Below, in pieces: positions 35,500 through 47,869 of a stretch of 64,000 nucleotides of DNA. The translations under genes were made by a program, and so were the position numbers. The stretch comes from Callorhinus ursinus. Lineage: Eukaryota > Chordata > Mammalia > Carnivora > Otariidae. Under the pieces are notes generated by a model that saw nothing but the letters and a program-made list of their open reading frames with translations, was not told the DNA's origin and searched no databases. Every line of letters begins with the position of its first letter. The first letter of the stretch is position 1. The DNA lies in assembly GCF_003265705.1 (NCBI RefSeq), contig NW_020313285.1, positions 15,318,050 through 15,382,049 on the forward strand, given 5' to 3'.

Positions 35500-35885
35500 T
35501 TGATGTTGAATTTTTTTAAAGGCATATAAGCATCTATTGAGGCAATTATTTGATATTTCTCCTTAGATCTCTTAATATAATTTATTGTACTAATGGATTC
35601 CTACTATTGAACCATCTTTGCATTCTTGAAATAAATTATGCATTATTATTTATCCAAATGCAGTACTATATTTTATTCTTAGTTTTTAGTGTTTTTGCTT
35701 TGATATTCATAGGTAAGTTTGGTCTTTGTCTATGTGTGTGTATTCACGTGTATGAGAGGGATATCCTGCTTAAGTTTAGCTGTTAATGTTATACTTGTTT
35801 CATGAAAGAAGTTGGGGAATTTTCATTCACTTTATATCCTCTGGAACAACATTTAATGTATCTATTTTTTAAAAACTTGATGGTA

Positions 35886-36085
35886 GGGGCACCTGGGTGG
35901 CTCAGTTGGTTAAGCGTCTGCCTTCAGCTCAGGTCATAATCCCAGGGTCCTGGGATCGAGCTCCACATCGGGCTCCCTGCTCAGGGGGGAGTCTGTTTGT
36001 CCCTCGACCTCTGCCTGCCTACTGCCTACTTGCCTACTGCCGCTCTCTATCTCTCTGTCAAATAAATAAATAAAATCTTAAAAAA
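35886..36085 (+). mobile_element. Can-SINE
   Basis: A full copy with a small internal repeat of the unit TGCCTAC near 36016-36039. Exact AAAAACTTGATGGTA duplications are at 35871-35885 and 36086-36100. Confidence 0.96.
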
Positions 36086-36415
36086 AAAAACTTGATGGTA
36101 TTTCCCTATAAAATCATTTGGACATTGGTCTTTTTTTGTGGAGTAGAAATTTGATACCTTTATTTCTTCTGTGGAAATTGGTTTACTCAAACTTTCTGTC
36201 TTAATTGGAGTCAATTTTGGTACATTGTGTTTTCCTAAATAATTATCAATTATTTTATATGGATATTGACATTTTTGGATAAATTGTGTAGTTTCTTTTT
36301 TTGTTTTAATTTCTTCTGTTTCACTGGTCATTTTTCTTCCTTATTGTTTAAAGTTTATGAATTCGTGGCTTTCAGTTCCTTCCATGTATTTCTGGTACAC
36401 TATGTTGACATTTTC

Positions 36416-36614
36416 TTTTTTTTTTTTAAGATTTTATTTATTTGACAGAGAGAGACACAGCGAGAGAGGAAACACAAGCAAGGGGAGTGGGAGAGGGAGA
36501 AGCAGGCTTCCCGCTGAGCAGGGAGCCCAATGCGGGGCTCAATCCCAGAACCCTGGGATCATGACCCGAGCTGAAGGCAGAAGCTTAACGACTGAGCCAC
36601 CCAGGCGCCCGGGG
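36416..36614 (-). mobile_element. Can-SINE
   Basis: Antisense full copy ending GAGCCACCCAGGCGCCCGGGG. Exact TATGTTGACATTTTC duplications are at 36401-36415 and 36615-36629. Confidence 0.96.
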
Positions 36615-37900
36615 TATGTTGACATTTTCATTACTCTTTAAGAAACACAGGAATTATAGTTTGTATCTCCCCTTTCACTCAAGAATTATTTCACACAGTT
36701 TCTTTTTATAAATATTTAGGACGCTTCTGATTTTTGTTATTAATTTTTTGTTTTATTGTATTGTCATCAAAGAATTGTTTTTCTATTATTTCTATTTTAT
36801 GAAACTTACCCAGGCTGTCTTTATGACATGATATTTGGTCAATACTTGTGCAAGTTGTATTTGTGTTGGAGAAGGAATATTCTCTATTTGGGAGTTATAG
36901 AGTATAATACATATTTTAATACTTACCTTATTGGTCCTATTGTATAGGTCTTCATTCTTACCCACTTTTTGTCCACTTGATCTCTTTTGGACTAAGATTG
37001 TTATGACAATGTTTCCCCTTTTTAGTGGGTTTCTCTCTATTTTCCCTTTCCTTTCTTATAATTTTTGCTTTGTGAAAGTGACTGATGTTTCTGGTACATA
37101 GATTTTCATAAATACTGTATCTTCTTTGTGAATTGTGGCTTTTAGCTTGTCAAAAGAAAATTCAGAGAGCTTTACTTGATGTGAATATTTTATTGAGCAA
37201 GAAATAAACTGAAAATAGGGAGACTTCAAATCAGAAAGAGGTATAAAGCTCAGGGGCATGTCGTTGCAGGACAGCTTATAATGTGAGAATGGGTGAGTTA
37301 TTTTTACAGGGATTGGTTATTACAAGGGATTTTTCCAGACAGTGGGACATTGGTTAAAAATGATTTTCTTGTATCATTTTAGGAAGATGTCTTCAGTTTT
37401 ATTTGTGATTACCAGAAGTGTTTACAAGAAATCGCCTACATTACATTTTGCTGACATTCATGAAATAAGCTAGATTAAGTTTCACATATGTGGCTAAACT
37501 AGTTTTGTCTGCTTGTGGGATTGTTAAGCCTGGTTTCCATTTTATTTTAGCAAGTATTATAAGCTGGGTTTTTTTTTACATTCAATGCCTTTGTATCTGA
37601 ATTCTAGTCTGTTTGACATCAGGAAATAACTCCTGTTTCCTTAGTGTTTCATTTGTCTGTTGTGCCTTTGCCCATAACTTTATTTTTAGGCTTTCTGAAT
37701 TACTTTATTTGAGATAGTATCTCCTACATACAACATTGGATTTTGCTTTGGAAATATTCCGTGTTTTATTAAATAGACATTTAAGCTATTGTTATTTTGT
37801 CTTAAGGCAATGGGGTGTAAGAATTTATGGGAGTCAAAGGATTATCAGTTATGTGCAGTAGGAAGAACAACTTATTTTACCACATTGCATTGTTTCCATC

Positions 37901-38147
37901 CCTAGATAGATGTTATGTAGTTGGTTTTAATTACACCACTTTAAGGGCAGAGCACATTTTTTTAGTTTGCATCTTGAAGGAAAATAAGTACCAAAAAGAA
38001 TGTAAAAAAGGATTTGGAACACATTGTTCTAACTTTTATAAGAATATACTAAGGGCTTAGAATTAAAGTGAATCTCAAAGGCTATAAAGTACATAAAATT
38101 TGGGAGATCAAGTTTTCCTTCCACGTTCCCTTTTTACTATCAGCAAA
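37901..38147. other. Single-copy DNA, nothing recognised
   Basis: No coding or repeat signal was seen between the old L1 and the following MIR. Confidence 0.4.
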
Positions 38148-38270
38148 TATTTGGGCAATCACTTTAACTCTCTAAGCCTCAGCTCCCTTACAGAGAAACG
38201 AGATAAAATTAGCTCTGCTACCATCCTTTCAGAATTCTTGTAGCCATCAAAGTGTCCATCTCCATAATTC
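38148..38270 (+). mobile_element. MIR fragment
   Basis: GGGCAATCACTTTAACTCTC, then AAGCCTCAGCTCCCTTACAG is the sense MIR core. Confidence 0.75.
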
Positions 38271-40791
38271 ATCCTTGATGAGGTGCCATTCTCCAGCACA
38301 GCCTTGATCATGCTGCTGATCTTGTGAATCTCCTGTAATGGCTTTCCTTTATCTTTATGTGTTTAAATAATTAAAATATTTTATCTATTAATAAATCCAT
38401 ACACGGTATACTTGGCAATATTCTGCTCCACACCTCATATGAGCTCTAGTCCTCTGTCAGTAACCACTCAAATTTTGGTTTTAGTTTTCATGTGTGCGCA
38501 TTTGCTTTCCTTCCTCTAAGTACCATAAACATTTACTGTTTGTTGGTTTATCAATTTGAGATGGTACATACTGCTTCTCCACAATTAAAAATGAGGATTA
38601 TTTCCAATTGCACATCATCTTTCCTTTTCTTCCCAATATTTAAGAGAGATGATAGTTTTTATTCTTCCTACTTGTAACTTTAACATGCTTATACCTCACC
38701 GTATTGTTTCATCAATTCTAGGCACAGCCAAACTTATTCCTTGTTCCCTATCATTCCTTCTCACCGCTCCTTCATTAACTACATCCTCAACTTCTGTCAG
38801 CTCCACCTCATAGATATGGTTATGGCTGGTATACTTCACAGACTCCTCTGTTTCCATAATTACTTGTTTATAGAAAAGTCATAGACAAAGATTAATTTTA
38901 AAAGATGAATTCAAATGAACAGTATTTATATTATTGTCTCATTTTTACATTGGTATTATACTCCAATTACATCCCCTTTTCTGGGTTCAGATATCATTAT
39001 CCTTATGCTCCTCAAAAGAGTATGTACCTAGCATCAAAGTTAAAAAGACTGTTTTCATATAAAAATTCATCTTTGTAGCTTGATTCAGGTTTGGACCATG
39101 AGTTTCTTGCATTTCTGTTTCCCTGTTGAGAGAAGTAATCTTCCAGCTTCTTTTCTGAGTAATTAACTGTTTGATTCAATTTTATTCTTTTTGGAGATAT
39201 TCTTTGAGGAGCTTCGCCTTCTCTTCTAACTTGACCCCATTCAAGGCTAATATTCAACTAGTACATACCAGTGCAACTGCATTCATTTTTAAGACAATGA
39301 AATATTTGTGTATCAAAAGGAAGATATTTTAAATAATATCTGAATAAGTGCTAACATCAATTAGAACATAAGTTTACATATAAATGCATTATTTCGAGTG
39401 GCGTCCTAGGATGCTGTGATGACCATTGATGATGGACCTTCTTCTGTCACAACATTTGAGAAGCTACCTGCCGGTTAGGCCAGCAAGGCAGTACAGCTTT
39501 CTTTACAGTGCACTCTGTGATTGAGGCTAGTCAGTTCTCTTTTGTACTCTAAAGAATTCATACTTTGCATTTTAGCATCATAACTCTTCCACAAAGTTAT
39601 TAGTGAATTGCTTTGATATTTGTAAAATCAAGAATTAATAGTGAAATATTGATTAATAAAAAATGCTGATTTCTTGCCTCCTGGGTTAGTTACCATTTCA
39701 TTTCACTGTCTCATTTTCCTCTTGTTTTTACAGAGTAAACCTCAAGTCTTTCTTTCATTTAAAGAAAAAAAGTGCAGATGACAAAATTTGAGTCCTTGCA
39801 TTTCTGAAAATCAATTTATTGAGCGCTTAAACTTAACTGGTAGTTAGGATGGCATAGAATCATTGATCAAGTATCCTCTTTTCTCACACTCTGAAGGTAT
39901 TACTTAATTTTTTAGCATCCGTTGTTGCCAATCTTCTTACGAGATACAGGGCTGTGTACCTACTACACAATCTGATACCGATTGCTTTGTTAATGATGTT
40001 GCTCAGTAGGCCCTTCCAATGCAAATATTTTTACTTTGAGATACTTTCTTATATTACTTACTTGATAATTTCTTTCCCTATATTTTCTCACTTGATTCTT
40101 TTAGTATTTCTAATAGTTGAAAGATGAAATGGCGCTCTGTTTCTCATGATGCTATATTTCCTAATTTTTTCTCTTTTTTCCTGTTTTCTCCTTCACACAC
40201 AGAGGAATATCTTCCATGTAATCATCCTTATTTTCTATTGAATTTTCCATTTTGGATATCATTACTTCTAATGGATAAAAATTGTTCATTTTTTCAGTGT
40301 TCCCATTCTTCTGCACACTTACTTGTGTCCTGAATTTGAAACCAGGAAACAAGTTAGGAAGATTAGAAACATCCTGCTAAGAATGATTCAGGAATGCTTT
40401 TCTTATGCCAATTGTCTGCTTTTCTCTATCTTTTCTCTACCTATTTCATTTTCCTTCCTCTTCCTTTTTACTTTTTATATTATTCCTCATCTAAGAGCCT
40501 TAATTTCCTTTCCATTAGCTATACGATTTCCTTACCCATTTTTGTTTCTTTCATGTTTCCACTTCGAGGAATAATATGAAATCTGGAATAATGGTGATTG
40601 TAAAATGATCTTATCTTTTGCTTTTTATTTTCTAGAGTAACTTGCTAATAACTTAATAACCTCTTCCTTTCCCTCCTGCCTCCTTTCAATTGGAGTGTGA
40701 ATGAAAGTTTGTGTGGAATTTTAGGCTTCCAGGGTTTCCATGTTGTTTTGCAAAACACTTAGCAAAACTTCTTTAGAAGGTGACCGAGATA
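38271..40791. other. AT-rich single-copy DNA, no gene found
   Basis: 2.5 kb before the young L1, with pyrimidine-rich parts near 40100-40570. Several short frames with Phe/Leu-rich random content were rejected. It is free of SINEs. Confidence 0.45.
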
Positions 40792-40808
40792 AGGATGATT
40801 ACATTTAT

Positions 40809-41268
40809 TTTTTTCCCTTTAAATTTTTTATTGTTATGTTACTCACCATACATTACATCATTAGTTTTTGATGTAGTGTTCCATGATTCATTGTTTGCAT
40901 ATAACACCCAGTGCTCCATGCAGAACGTGCCCTCCTTAGTACCCATCACCAGGCTGACACCCCCACCCCCCTCCCCTCTAGAACCCTCAGTTTGTTTTTC
41001 AGCATCCATTGTCTCTCATGGTTCATATCCCCCTCTGATTTACCCCCCTTCATTTTTCCCCTCCAGCTATCTTCTTCTTTTTTTTTTCTTAACATATGTT
41101 GCATTATTTGCTTCAGAGGTACAGATCTGTGATTCAACAGTCTTGCACAATTGACAGCACTCGCCATAGCACATACCCTACCCAATGTCCATCACCCAGC
41201 CACCCCATCCCTCCCACCCCACCCCCACTCCAGCAGCACTCAGTTACTTTCCTGAGATTAAGAATTCC
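40809..41268 (-). other. L1 3' UTR, two-module form
   Basis: Read on the minus strand, module 1 spans about 41089-41268. An A-run follows (T-run 41078-41087 on the plus strand). Module 2 then runs to the terminal A-run, with AATAAA at 40827-40832. Both modules contain CAAACTGAGGGTT-like or related starts and G-rich tracts. The same structure is seen at 2965-3432. Confidence 0.8.
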
Positions 41269-44200
41269 TCATATCAGTGAGGTCATATGGTACATGTCTT
41301 TCTCTGATTGACTTATTTCACTCAGCATAACACCCTCCAGTTCCATCCACGTCGTTGCAAATAGCAAGATCTCATTCCTTTTGATGGCTGCATAATATTC
41401 CATTGTGTGTATACACCACATCTTCTTTATCCATTCATCTGTCGATGGACATCTTGGCTCTTTCCACGGTTTGGCTATTGTGGACATTGCTGCTACAAAC
41501 ATTGGGGTGCACGTACCCCTTCAGATCCCTACATTTGTATCTTTGGGGTAAATACCCAGTAATGCAATTGCTAGATCGTATGGTAGGTCTATTTTCAACT
41601 TTTTGAGGAACCTCCATACTGTTTTCCAGAGTGGTTGCACCAGCTTGCATTCCCACCAATAGTGTAGGAGGGTTCCCCTTTCTCCGCATCCCCGCCAACA
41701 TCTGTCATTTCCTGACTTATTAATTTGAGCCATTCTGACTGGTGTGAGGTGGTATCTCATTGAGGTTTTGATTTGGATTTCCCTGATGCCAAGTGATGTG
41801 GAGCACTTTTTCATGTGTCTGTTGGCCATTTGGATGTCTTCTTTGGAAAAATGTCTGTTCATGTCTTCTGCCCATTTCTTGATTGCATCATTTGTTCTTT
41901 GGGTGTTGAGTTTGAGAAGTTCTTTATAGATTTTGGATACTAGCCCTTTATCTGATAGGTCATTTGCAAGTATCTTCTCCCATTCTGTCGGTTCTCTTTT
42001 GGTTTTGTGGACTGTTTCTTTCGCTGTGCAAAAGCTTTTTATCTTGATGAAATCCCAATAGTTCATTTTTGCCCTTGCTTCCCTTGCCTTTGGCAATGTG
42101 TTTTGGAAGAAGTTGCTGCGGCTGAGGTCAAAGAGGTTGCTGCCTGTGTTCTCTTTTGGGATTTTGATGGACTCCTGTCTCACATTTAGGTCTTTCAACC
42201 ATTTGGAGTCTATTTCTGTGTGTGGTGTAAGGAAATGGTCCAGTTTCATTTTTCTGTATGTGGCTGTCCAATTTTCCCAACACCATTTGTTGAAGAGACT
42301 GTCTTTTTTCCATTGGACATTCTTTCCTGCTTTGTCAAAGATGAGTTGACCATAGAGTTGAGGGTCCATTTCTGGGCTCTCTATTCGCTTCCATTGATCT
42401 ATGTGTCTGTTTTTGTGCCAGTACCATACTGTCTTGAGGATGACAGCTTTGTCATAGAGCTGGAAGTCCGGAATTGTGATGCCGCCAGCTTTGCTTTTCT
42501 TTATCAACATTCCTCTGACTATTCGGGATCTTTTCTGCTTCCATACAAATTTTAGGATTATTTGTTCCATTTCTTTGAAAAAAGTGGATGGTATTTTGAT
42601 GGGGACTGCACTGAATGTGTAGATTGCTCGAGGTAGCATTGACATCTTCACAATCTTTGTTCTTCCAGTCCATGAGCGTGGAACTTTTTTCCATTTCTTT
42701 GTGTCTTCCTCAATTTCTTTCATGAGTATTTTATAGTTTTCTGAGTACAGATCCTTTGCCTCTTTGGTTAGATTTATTCCTAGGTATCTAATGGTTTTGG
42801 GTGCAATTGTAAATGGGATAGACTCCTTGATTTGTCTCTCTTCTGTCTTGTTGTTGGTGTATAGGAATGCCACTGATTTCTGTGCATTGATTTTATATCC
42901 TCCCACTTTACTGAATTCCTGTATGAGTTCTAGCAGTTTTGGGGTGGAGTCTTTTGGGTTTTCCACATAAAGTATCATATCATCTGGAAAGAGTGAGAGT
43001 TTGACTTCCTCCTTGCCGCTTTGGATGCCTTTGATTTCTTTTTGTTGTCTGATTGCTGTGGCTAGGATACCTAACACTATGTTGAATAGCAGTGGTGATA
43101 GTGGGCATCCCTGCTGCGTTCCTGACCTTAGGGGGAAAGCTCTCAGATTTTCCCCATTGAGAATGATATTCACTGTAGGTTTTTCATAGATGGTTTTTAT
43201 GATATTGAGGCATGTATCCTCTATCCCTATACTCTGAAGAGTTTTGATCAAGAAAGGATGCCGTACTTTGTCAAATGCTTTTTCTGCATCTGTTGAGAGG
43301 ATCATTTGGTTCTTGTTCTTTCTTTTGTTAATGTATTGTATCACATTGATTGATTTGTGGATGTTGAACCAGCCTTGGAGCCCAGGGATAAATCCCACTT
43401 GGTCATGGTGAATAATCCTTTTAATGTACTGTTGGATCCTATTGGCTAGTATTTTGGTGAGAATTTTTGCATCCATGTTCATCAAGGATATTGCTCTGTA
43501 ATTCTCCTTTTTGATGGGGTCTTTGTCTGGTTTGGGGATCAAGGTAATGGTGGCCTCATAAAACGAGTTTGGAAGTTTTCCTTCCATTTCTTTTTTTTTT
43601 GGAACAGTTTCAGGAGAATAGGTATTAATTCTTCTTGAAATGTTTGGTAGAATTCCCCTGGGAAGCCATCTGGCCCTGGGCTCTTGTTTGTTGGGAAATT
43701 TTTGATGACTGCTTCAATTTCCTTAGTGGTTATAGGTCTGTTCAGGTTTTCTATTTCTTCCTGGTTCAATTTTGGTAGTTGATTCATCTCTAGGAATGCA
43801 CCCATTTCTTCCAGGTTATCTAATTTGCTGGCACAGAGTTGCTCATAGTATGTTCTTATAATTGTTTTATTTCTTTGGTGTTGGTTGTGATCTCTCCTCT
43901 TTCATTCATGATTTTGTTGATTTGGGTCATTTCTCTTTTCTTTTGGATAAGTCTGGCCAGGGGTTTATCAATCTTGTTAATTCTTTCAAAGAACCAGCTC
44001 CTAGTTTCGTTGATCTGTTCTACTGTTCTTTTGGTTTCTAGTTCATTGATTTCTGCTCTGATCTTGATTATTTCTCTTCTCCTGCTGGGTTTAGGCTTTA
44101 TTTGCTGTTTTTTCTCCAGCTCCTTTAGGTGTAGGGTTAGGGTGTGTTTTTGAGACCTTTCTTGTCTCTTGAGAAAGGCTTGTATTGCTATATACTTTCC

Positions 44201-45085
44201 TCTGAGGACTGCCTTGGCTGCATCCCAAAGATTTTGAACAGTTGTGTTTTCATTTTCATTGGTCTCCATGAATTTTTTAAATTCTTCTTTAATTTCCTGG
44301 TTGACCCATTCAATCTTTAGTAGGATGCTCTGTAGCCTCCATGTATTTGAGTTCTTTCTGATTTTCCTCTTGTGATTGAGTTCTAGTTTCAAAGCACTGT
44401 GGTCTGAAAATATGTAGGGAATAATCCCAATCTTTTGCTACCAGTTCAGACCTGATTTGTGACCGAGGATGTGATCTGTTTTGGAGAATGTTCCATGGGC
44501 ACTAGAGAAGAATGTGTATTCCGTTGCTTTGGGATGGAATGTTCTGCATATGTCTGTGAAGTCCATTTGGTCCAGTGTGTCATTTAAAGTCTTTATTTCC
44601 TTGTTGATCTTTTGCTTAGATGATCTGTCCATTTCAGTGAGGGGGGTGTTAAAGTCCCCCACTATTATTGTATTGTTGTCAATGTGTTTCTTTGCTTTTG
44701 TTCTTAATTGCCTGATATAATTGGCTGCTCCCATGTTAGGGGCATAGATATTTACAATTGTTAGATCTTCTTGTTGGATAGACCCTTTAAGTAGGATAGA
44801 GTGTCCTTCCTCATCGCTTATTACAGTCTTTGGTTTAAAATCTAATTTGTCTGATATAAGGATTGCCACCCCAGCTTTCTTTTGGTGTCCATTAGCATGG
44901 TAAATGGTTTTCCACCCCCTCACTTTGAATCTCGGGGTGTCTTTGGGTCTAAAATGAGTCTCTTGCAGACAGTATATCAATGGGTCTCGTTTTTTAATAC
45001 AATCTGATAACCTGTGTCTTTTGATTGGGGCATTTAGCCCATTTACATTCAGGGTAACTATTGAAAGATATGAATTTATTGCCAT
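41269..45085 (-). pseudogene. L1 ORF2 (endonuclease-reverse transcriptase), broken
   Basis: Segment 1 (44438-45085, 215 codons) is the apurinic-type endonuclease. N15, E42 in LQETHF, VGDFN and D204/H205 in KTDHIL are visible. A TAG at 44438-44440 comes before the SDH motif (44399-44407) that holds the last catalytic histidine. Segment 2 (43856-44437) is the linker, ending at a frameshift. Segment 3 (about 43595-43855) starts RT, and an A-run near 43592-43600 shifts frame again. Segment 4 (41521-43587, 688 codons) has [33 protein letters not shown] at residues 200-203, and a Cys motif C630, C634, H642, C647. A TGA at 41521-41523 then interrupts the final 84 codons to 41269. Family ORF2 is about 1,270 residues, as here in total. 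The protein acts in cis on its own RNA. Confidence 0.95.
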
Positions 45086-45166
45086 TGTATTGCCTATAAG
45101 GTGACTGTTACTGTATATTGTCTGTGTTCCTTTCTGATCTGTGCTGCTTTTAGGCTCTCTCTTTGC

Positions 45167-46050
45167 TTAGAGGACCCCTTTCAAGATTTCTTGGAGGCCT
45201 GGTTTCGTGTTTGCAAATTCCTTTAGTTTTTGTTTGTCCTGGAAGCTTTTTATCTCTCCTTCTATATCAATGACAGCCTAGCTGGATATGGTATTCTTGG
45301 CTGCATATTTTTCTCATTTAGTGCTCTGAAGATATCATGCCAGTCCTTTCTGGCCTGCCACGTCTCTGTGGATAGGTCTGTTGCCAATCTAATATTTCTA
45401 CCATTATAGGTTACATATCTCTTCTCCTGAGCTTTCAAGATTTTCTCTTTGTCTCTGAGACTCGTAAGTTTTACTATTAGATGTCTGGATGTTGACCTAT
45501 TTTTATTGATTTTGAGAGGGGTTCTCTGTGCCTCCTGGATTTTGATGCCTGTTTCCTTCCCCACATTAGGGAAGTTTTCTGCTGTAATTTGCTCCAATAT
45601 ACCTTCTGCCCCTCTCTTTCTTCTTCTTCTGGGATCCCAATGATTCCAATGTTGTTTCGTCTTATCGTATTGCTTATCTCTCGAATTCTGCCCTCGTGAT
45701 CCTGTAGTTGTTTCTCTTTTTCTCAGCTTCTTTATTTTCCATCATTTGGTCTTTATATCACTGATTCTCTCTTCTGCCTCATTTATCCTAGCTGTTAGTG
45801 CCCCCATTTTTTATTGTACCTCATTAATAGCCTTTTTGATTTCGACTTGGTTAGATTTTAGTTCTTTTTTTTTCTCCAGAAAGGGTTTCTCTAATAACTT
45901 CCATGCTTTTTTCAAGCCCAGCTAGTATCTTTAAAATCATGATTCTGAACTCTAGGTCTGACATCGCACTAATGTCCGTATTGAGTAGGTCCCTGGCAGA
46001 CGGTACTACCTCTCGTTCTTTTTGTTGAGGTGATTTTTTCGTCTTGTCAT
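45167..46050 (-). pseudogene. L1 ORF1 (RNA-binding coiled-coil protein), frameshifted
   Basis: The ATG at 46048-46050 begins MTRRKN. A one-base loss in the following A-run puts the rest (SPQQKEREVV, then a helix-rich segment to SLSGE-like sequence) into another frame. Further shifts occur in A-runs near 45868, in the coiled-coil part near 45700-45790, and near 45270. The open piece at 45262-45597 contains the conserved RNA-binding and C-terminal parts (STSRHLIVKL, then TETWQARKDW). The last codons read LQEILKGVL before the TAA at 45167-45169. Total length corresponds to about 294 residues, slightly short of the usual roughly 300-340. ORF1p normally trimerises and coats L1 RNA. This copy could not make it. 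Confidence 0.9.
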
Positions 46051-46251
46051 TTGTCCAGAGGAGAATAGATGAATGAGAGAACATAATGCTAACAGGGTAA
46101 CAACGTCCCCAGAAAATATACTCTAAACATCTCAGAAAAGACCTGAAACCAGGGGAAAAGAAAGGGAAAGAAAGAAAAAAGAAAGAGAAAAAAAGAAAAA
46201 AAAAGAAAAAGATAAAGACAAACAAAAACAGAACAAAACCAAAAAAAACAG

Positions 46252-46765
46252 AATATGATCAAATATGATCAGGCTGGTGTATAGATCAGTGCCACACACT
46301 AGATTTTGGGCATATTTTGGTCTGTAGAAGAAAGTGCCTCCTAAAATTTTAAAGAAAGAAAGATTTATGTATGTACAAAATAAGGGTTGATATGATGAAG
46401 GGATGGAATATGACTCTAAAGATGAAAATTATAAAAAATTTTTAAAAAGGAATTGATAAGAAGGTGTTTGAAAAAATGAAGAGGGTTAGAAATAAAGGAA
46501 AGAAAGTAAGAAAAAAACAAAGAGGGGAGAGAATGTGATCAGGCAGGAGATTGGAACAAAGCCATACACTTGATATTTAGGGTATTCTTTGATATGTTAG
46601 AAGAAAGTGTATCTCAAAATTTTAAAGAGAGAACAACTTATATATATATATGCCAAAAATAAGGGTAACTACTATGAAGGGATAGAATATGACTCTAAAA
46701 ATGAAAAATAAAAATCTTTTTTTAAAAAAAAGGGATTGATAAGATGTTGGTTGAAAAACGGAAAA
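46252..46765 (-). repeat. Diverged tandem duplication in the L1 5' UTR
   Basis: Two units of about 270-280 bp. Anchors at 46264/46534 (TGATCAGGC) and at 46401/46680 (GGAT-GAATATGACTCTAAA) recur in the same order, with GAAGAAAGTG and AATTTTAAAG between them. Confidence 0.85.
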
Positions 46766-47859
46766 AGAAAAATTCAAAAAAAAAAGTTAAAAAAATTAAC
46801 TTTGAAAGACTAATGAATCATGGTAAAAAAGCCATGAATTCTATGTGCAGTATTCCCCTAGCGCTGGAGTTCTGCCATTCTCATTGATCAGTAAACTTGG
46901 TCTTGGCTGGCTGTTCGTGCTGATCTTCTGGGGGAGGGGCCTGTTGCTGTGGTTTCCAATGTCTTTGCCGGAGGCGGAATTGCCCCGCCCTTGCCGGGTC
47001 CGGCTAAGTAATCTGCTCGGGTTTGCTCTCGGGAGCTTTTGTTCCCTGCAAGCTCTCGGTACAGCTTTGGAGGACGAGAGTGAAAATGGCGGCCTCCCAA
47101 TCTCCGCCCCGGAGGAGGCGAGAACTCAGGCCCCGCTCCTCAGTGCGCCCCCAGAGAAAAGCAGTCAGTCACTCCCGTCTCCCCGGTCTCCGGCCGCACT
47201 CTGTGCTCCCCCGGCCTGTGACGGAAGTGTTTCTATCTCTGGCACCCGACCCCGTGTGGAGTCTCCAAACCCAGCAGATCCCTGCGGTGCGCTCCCGTGC
47301 CACTCCTCCGAGGGGAGGATGGGGAGTCTCCCCAGCTCTGCTGCTTGTTGGGTCCCTGCTGGAGGAGCAGTGGCCCGACTGTCCCACAGATCACAGTTTA
47401 TGGCCACCCCGAGCTGAGAGCCCGCGCCTTAGCTCCATCTCTGCAGCCAGCTTTCCGGCTCTGATACCCGGGAGCCCTGCTGCACTCAGCACCACCCCCC
47501 CCCGTCTTTCTGTGACCCCGAGGGTCCTGAGACCACACTGTCCCGCGAGGGTTCCACCCCCCGCTTAGCCACTGGAGCAACGTCCCTCAGCGGAGCCGAC
47601 TTCTAAAAGTTCCAATTTTTGCTCCGCGCCTCTATCACTTGCCAGAAGCAGCTGTGGAGTCCCCCTCCCCCGCCATGTATCCTCCCGCCTCGGATTCACT
47701 TCTCCAGACGTCCTACCTTCTAGAAAGTGGTCACTTTTCTGTTCAGAGAGTTGTTGCTATTCTTTTCTTCGATCTCCTGTTGAGTTCATAGGTGTTCAGA
47801 ATGGTTTGATCCCTATCCAGCTGAGTTCCTGAGACCAGATGAAAGCCAGGCCTCCTCCT

Positions 47860-47869
47860 CCGCCATCTT
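47860..47869 (-). promoter_or_regulatory. YY1-type site at the L1 start
   Basis: AAGATGGCGG on the minus strand, about 15 bases from the first base of the element. This is the position where YY1 directs accurate L1 transcription starts in other mammals. Confidence 0.75.

Larger units (their letters stand above)
30840..37900 (-). mobile_element. Long ancient L1 (L1M-type), heavily decayed and SINE-riddled
   Basis: The 3' end lies at the left. 30840-31650 reads as the antisense 3' UTR of an old mammalian L1. 32270-34080 then matches antisense C-terminal and RT coding sequence (ATTTGAAGTTTATTTTGGTA; AATTGCATTGATCAGTGCC; GGTGCTGATAGTGGATATCT). 35520-36330 matches more upstream RT sequence, and 37600-37760 resembles the endonuclease part. 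No frame survives. Five Can-SINEs (31069, 33635, 34177, 35325-36085 as two copies) lie inside, plus one at 36416. The stretch at 37145-37560 is not L1-like by eye and may be another insertion. Whether it is one element or two neighbouring ones is uncertain. Confidence 0.6.

Noticed and set aside
37145..37560. Possible LTR insertion in the old L1 region
   Set aside because: No TG...CA ends, target duplication or known LTR motif could be identified by eye, so it is left as unassigned sequence within the region.
42220..42555. 111-codon plus frame repeated as 1679-2014 minus
   Set aside because: Antisense to L1 ORF2 coding sequence, not an independent gene.
46960..47580. CpG island of a host gene promoter
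   Set aside because: It lies exactly inside the L1 5' UTR bounded by the element's target duplication.
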